From the NCBI GenBank assembly GCA_021414165.1, contig JAIOPA010000324.1:1-8091 (forward strand): DNA of 8,091 bases, in the 5' to 3' direction. Positions 5,688 to 8,091 of this stretch are shown in pieces (positions within the stretch are counted from its first letter, which is position 1; each line of letters starts with the position of its first letter). The notes below the pieces were generated by a model. It was not told where the DNA came from, did no database searches, and saw only the letters and a list, made by a program, of their open reading frames with translations. Source of the DNA: Candidatus Eiseniibacteriota bacterium (lineage in GTDB: Bacteria > Eisenbacteria > RBG-16-71-46). The position numbers and the translations under genes were made by a program.

Positions 5688-8091
5688 CAGAAGAACGCCC
5701 TCACCTCGGCGCGGCCGGTCACGATGGTCTTGCGGCCCGGACGCTCGCGCACACTGGTGTCGAAGCCGATCGTGGTGGTCTCGTGCACGCGGTAGTCGAA
5801 GCGGCCATTCAGGTCCCAGCGCGGCGCGCCCGCGGGTTCCGCGCTCGGTAACAATCCCAGTGCCGGCGGCCCCGAGATGAACGCGCGGCGCGCCGACAAC
5901 TCGGCACGCCCCGCGCGGCCCACGCCCAAAGAAGCCTCGGGGCCCACGCGCAACGTGCGCGTGGTCTCGCCACCGCCCAACGCGCGCGACCACGAGGCAT
6001 CGACCCCACCGGTGGCGCGCACCGTGGGGCCCGGCTGCCACACGAAGCGCGCATTGGCGCCCTGATCCACCAACGTGCGGCCATAGCTTGCACCGGCCGA
6101 GAACGCCTGTGCGGCGCGCTGCCACACGATGCGCGCCTCGGCCTCGGCGCTCGTGGTGGTGCCGGGCCGCAGCCGCCAGCGCAGCGAACCCGAGCGCTGA
6201 TCCGTGAGCTGCGCGAAGTTCTCGAACGAGCGATCGGCATTCACGCGCCGCTCGGCACGCGCGCGGAACGCCGCGGCACGCGAACCGGGTGCCAACTCGG
6301 CATCGAGCCGCTGCACGATGCTGCCGCGCGACAATCCCGCATCGACCAACGCGAGCCCGGTCGACAGGAACACATCGGAGAGCTTGCCACCGCCCTTCCG
6401 GCGCGCTTCATCCTCGAGCGTGAACTCCACGCGCGAACCGCGCCACGCCTCGCTCATGCCAAAGCTCCACGCCGCCTTGGCACTGGTGGCCGTGCGTGCG
6501 AAGCGCTCGAACTCGGGCGTGACCACGAGCACCAGGTCGTAGTCGCCGCGACCCACGAAGTTGCCGGTCGCGTCGTAGCTGCCCTGCCCCACGCCCACGA
6601 AGCGCAACGTGCGCACGCGGCGGTTCTCGGCCTCGCCGGTGCGCTCCACCTGCAGCGCGCCCGACAACCCCGCGGGCCGCCACTCGCCGCGCAGGCGGGT
6701 GCTCGCCAGATCCTGACGCACGAGCCCGCCACCGATCTCATCGCGCGTGTCGCGGCGTTGCGCGTTCACCGTGACGCCGAACGGCTTGGCCAACGGCGTC
6801 TCGAGCTCGGCGCGCAGCGTGCGCGTGCGCGAGCGGCTCTCGGTGCGGCCGGCATCGCGCTCATCGTGCCGCTCGCCGGCGCCCACCAGCCAGCGCCACG
6901 GCAGCTTGGCACCACCGGCCAGCTCGGCATCGAGCATGCGCGCGCGGTCCTCGATGTGCGCGCTGTCGGCGGGCGTCTCGCGCCGGTCACGCTCGGCGCG
7001 CAGCGCGGGCACCCACCACGCACCATTCCAGCGCAGCTGTCCGCTCGTCCGCGTGCGGCCGCCACTCGCGAACGCGCGCCCCGCCGTGGTGCCACCGGCA
7101 TCGAGCACGTTGGCGTCCGCCGAGAGCGCGCCCAACTGCCAGCGCGCCGCACCCACACGGCGCGTACCTTTATAGCCCTCGGGCGTCGAGAGCGCCGAGA
7201 ACTCCGCGCGCAGTTCGCGCCCGGGCGAGTGCTGCCAGTAGCCCGCCAGGTCGCCGCGCTTGGGATGCTCGAGGTCGGCGCCCGGCGTGAGTCCCCAGTC
7301 CTCCTCCGCGAACGCGCGCTCGAGCCGCGAGAACGGCGAGAAGCGCTGCTCGACCGCGCGGTAGGCGGCCGTGAAGCCCGCGCGACCCGGCAAGCGTCCG
7401 GCGCGGCCCTCGGCACCGAACTTCACGCGCGCGGCACCACCGGCGTCGTCCGCGGCATCGCGTGCCGACAGCGTATTGCGATCGAGGCTCGAGAGCGCGC
7501 CCTCGGTCTCGAGCGTGAACGCGCCCAGGCGCGTGCTGGCGCCGAACGTGGCGAGCCGGTGCGTCTCGGGTGCCGGCAACGCGCGGCCGATGCGGAACGC
7601 GCCCTGCCCCGGCCCCACGTAGCGATACGCCGTGCGGCCACCGACCAACGCCGAGTCGGCGTAGTCACCGAGCCCGCTGCCGATGCGCGCGAAGCGCACC
7701 ACGAACGCGCCCGAATCGAGTCCCGCGAACGCGTACACGAGCGTGCTGCCCACGCGCACACTGTCGTAGTCGCCCACACCCGGCGTCACCCCCGCGCCAA
7801 GGGCCAGCGAGTCGCCGGCCTGCGACAACGCCAGCCGGTCGGCGGCATCGAGCGTGCCGCTCAACAGCCGGCCCGCGTCATCGCCCTCGGAGATCGCCTG
7901 CGCGTTCAACACCCAGGCGCCCTGCTTCCACTCGGTCGCCCCGGTCACGAGATTGCGGCGGAAGCGCTGCAACGCGTATTGGTACTCCACGGTGATGCGA
8001 GACGCGGACGAGATGAGGCGACGGTTCGAGAACGTGAGACGCGCGCGTTCGTAGTCGATCGCGTAGTCGGCCGCCTCACCGCGCGTCATGC
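5687..8091 (-). CDS. Large uncharacterised outer-membrane beta-strand protein, C-terminal part, cut by the right window edge
   Basis: The frame is open to the right edge. The first visible Met (8089) is probably internal, because it sits inside a conserved-looking MTRGEAADYAIDY block and no signal peptide follows. Residue numbers here count from that Met; 800 residues are seen. Residues 8-38 form a strand-turn-strand (DYAIDYERARLTFSN, then SRITVEYQYA) like repeats in SprA and other large surface proteins of the FCB superphylum, from memory. Glycine-rich GxGDY units follow at 104-108 and 139-143, with GPGQGAF at 159-165 and a longer one at 498-520. From about 220 to 800 the chain is a long series of amphipathic strands with alternating polar and hydrophobic residues and Arg/Glu/Asp-rich turns, ending in GRAEVRAFF; a terminal Phe is typical of barrels recognised by the Bam machinery. 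No enzyme motif, transmembrane helix or TonB-receptor plug was seen. It overlaps the Omp85 gene by one base. I cannot name it; a barrel is the best structural guess. Confidence 0.75.
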   Translation of the reverse strand, partial: MTRGEAADYAIDYERARLTFSNRRLISSASRITVEYQYALQRFRRNLVTGATEWKQGAWVLNAQAISEGDDAGRLLSGTLDAADRLALSQAGDSLALGAGVTPGVGDYDSVRVGSTLVYAFAGLDSGAFVVRFARIGSGLGDYADSALVGGRTAYRYVGPGQGAFRIGRALPAPETHRLATFGASTRLGAFTLETEGALSSLDRNTLSARDAADDAGGAARVKFGAEGRAGRLPGRAGFTAAYRAVEQRFSPFSRLERAFAEEDWGLTPGADLEHPKRGDLAGYWQHSPGRELRAEFSALSTPEGYKGTRRVGAARWQLGALSADANVLDAGGTTAGRAFASGGRTRTSGQLRWNGAWWVPALRAERDRRETPADSAHIEDRARMLDAELAGGAKLPWRWLVGAGERHDERDAGRTESRSRTRTLRAELETPLAKPFGVTVNAQRRDTRDEIGGGLVRQDLASTRLRGEWRPAGLSGALQVERTGEAENRRVRTLRFVGVGQGSYDATGNFVGRGDYDLVLVVTPEFERFARTATSAKAAWSFGMSEAWRGSRVEFTLEDEARRKGGGKLSDVFLSTGLALVDAGLSRGSIVQRLDAELAPGSRAAAFRARAERRVNADRSFENFAQLTDQRSGSLRWRLRPGTTTSAEAEARIVWQRAAQAFSAGASYGRTLVDQGANARFVWQPGPTVRATGGVDASWSRALGGGETTRTLRVGPEASLGVGRAGRAELSARRAFISGPPALGLLPSAEPAGAPRWDLNGRFDYRVHETTTIGFDTSVRERPGRKTIVTGRAEVRAFF
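5698..5707 (-). promoter_or_regulatory. Ribosome binding site for the Omp85 gene
   Basis: The minus strand reads GAGGTGAGGG, 10 bases before the ATG at 5687..5685, within the last codons of the upstream outer-membrane protein. Together with the TGATG overlap it decides the start that begins with a normal signal peptide. Confidence 0.6.

Noticed and set aside
5688..6125. Upstream in-frame extension of the Omp85 gene to an ATG at 6125
   Set aside because: It would overlap the large outer-membrane protein by over 400 bases, would bury the signal peptide inside the protein, and its sequence looks like a shadow of the other frame.
7166..7180. TATAAA-like AT-rich spot on the minus strand, a possible -10 promoter box
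   Set aside because: The bases are ordinary codons (Gly-Tyr-Lys-Gly-Thr) of the large protein, no matching -35 was seen, and no start codon of a supported gene follows nearby.
5687..8089. Reading the large protein as complete from the ATG at 8089
   Set aside because: Only two bases precede it in the window, no signal peptide follows, and the Met sits in a conserved-looking block, so it is more likely internal to a longer gene.
1..8091. Possible defence system, mobile element or CRISPR array
   Set aside because: No transposase, integrase, toxin-antitoxin pair, nuclease-effector gene, direct-repeat array or composition break was found; DinG here is a standard Fe-S helicase with no Cas or CasDinG context in view.

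Overview
The window is very GC-rich, and every gene I can support lies on the minus strand, so transcription runs from the right edge to the left edge. Five genes occupy almost the entire window with no real intergenic space: (1) the C-terminal 800 residues of a large, uncharacterised beta-strand-rich outer-membrane-type protein, cut by the right edge; (2) a TamA/BamA-like Omp85 assembly protein of 577 aa; (3) a DinG-type iron-sulfur DNA helicase of 707 aa; (4) histidine ammonia-lyase HutH of 505 aa; (5) the first 106 residues of urocanate hydratase HutU, cut by the left edge.

The host is a diderm (Gram-negative-type) bacterium, because it encodes an Omp85 protein with a signal peptide and a C-terminal Phe, next to a barrel-like protein ending in Phe-Phe. 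The large protein carries a DYxIDY strand-turn-strand motif and glycine-rich GxGDY motifs. From memory these resemble uncharacterised surface proteins, and the SprA repeats, of the Fibrobacteres-Chlorobi-Bacteroidetes superphylum. With the high GC content this makes a Gemmatimonadota-like or related high-GC lineage my best guess. It is an inference, not a demonstration.

The junctions are all compact. OMP to Omp85 is a TGATG overlap of one base. Omp85 to DinG is a TAG-C-ATG with one base between. DinG to hutH is a GTGA overlap of four bases. hutH to hutU is another GTGA overlap of four bases. This implies one polycistronic message, translationally coupled, whose promoter is upstream of the right edge and whose terminator is downstream of the left edge. 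I saw no convincing promoter or terminator inside the window.

Functionally the window joins an envelope module (a large outer-membrane protein plus a possible dedicated assembly factor), a DNA-repair helicase, and the first two enzymes of histidine degradation (histidine to trans-urocanate plus ammonia, then urocanate to imidazolonepropionate). HutH and HutU form a clear pathway pair. The envelope pair may work together. DinG between them has no obvious functional tie to either. I see no RNA genes, mobile elements, CRISPR arrays or phage genes. The most interesting part for follow-up is the uncharacterised outer-membrane protein and its coupled Omp85 partner.
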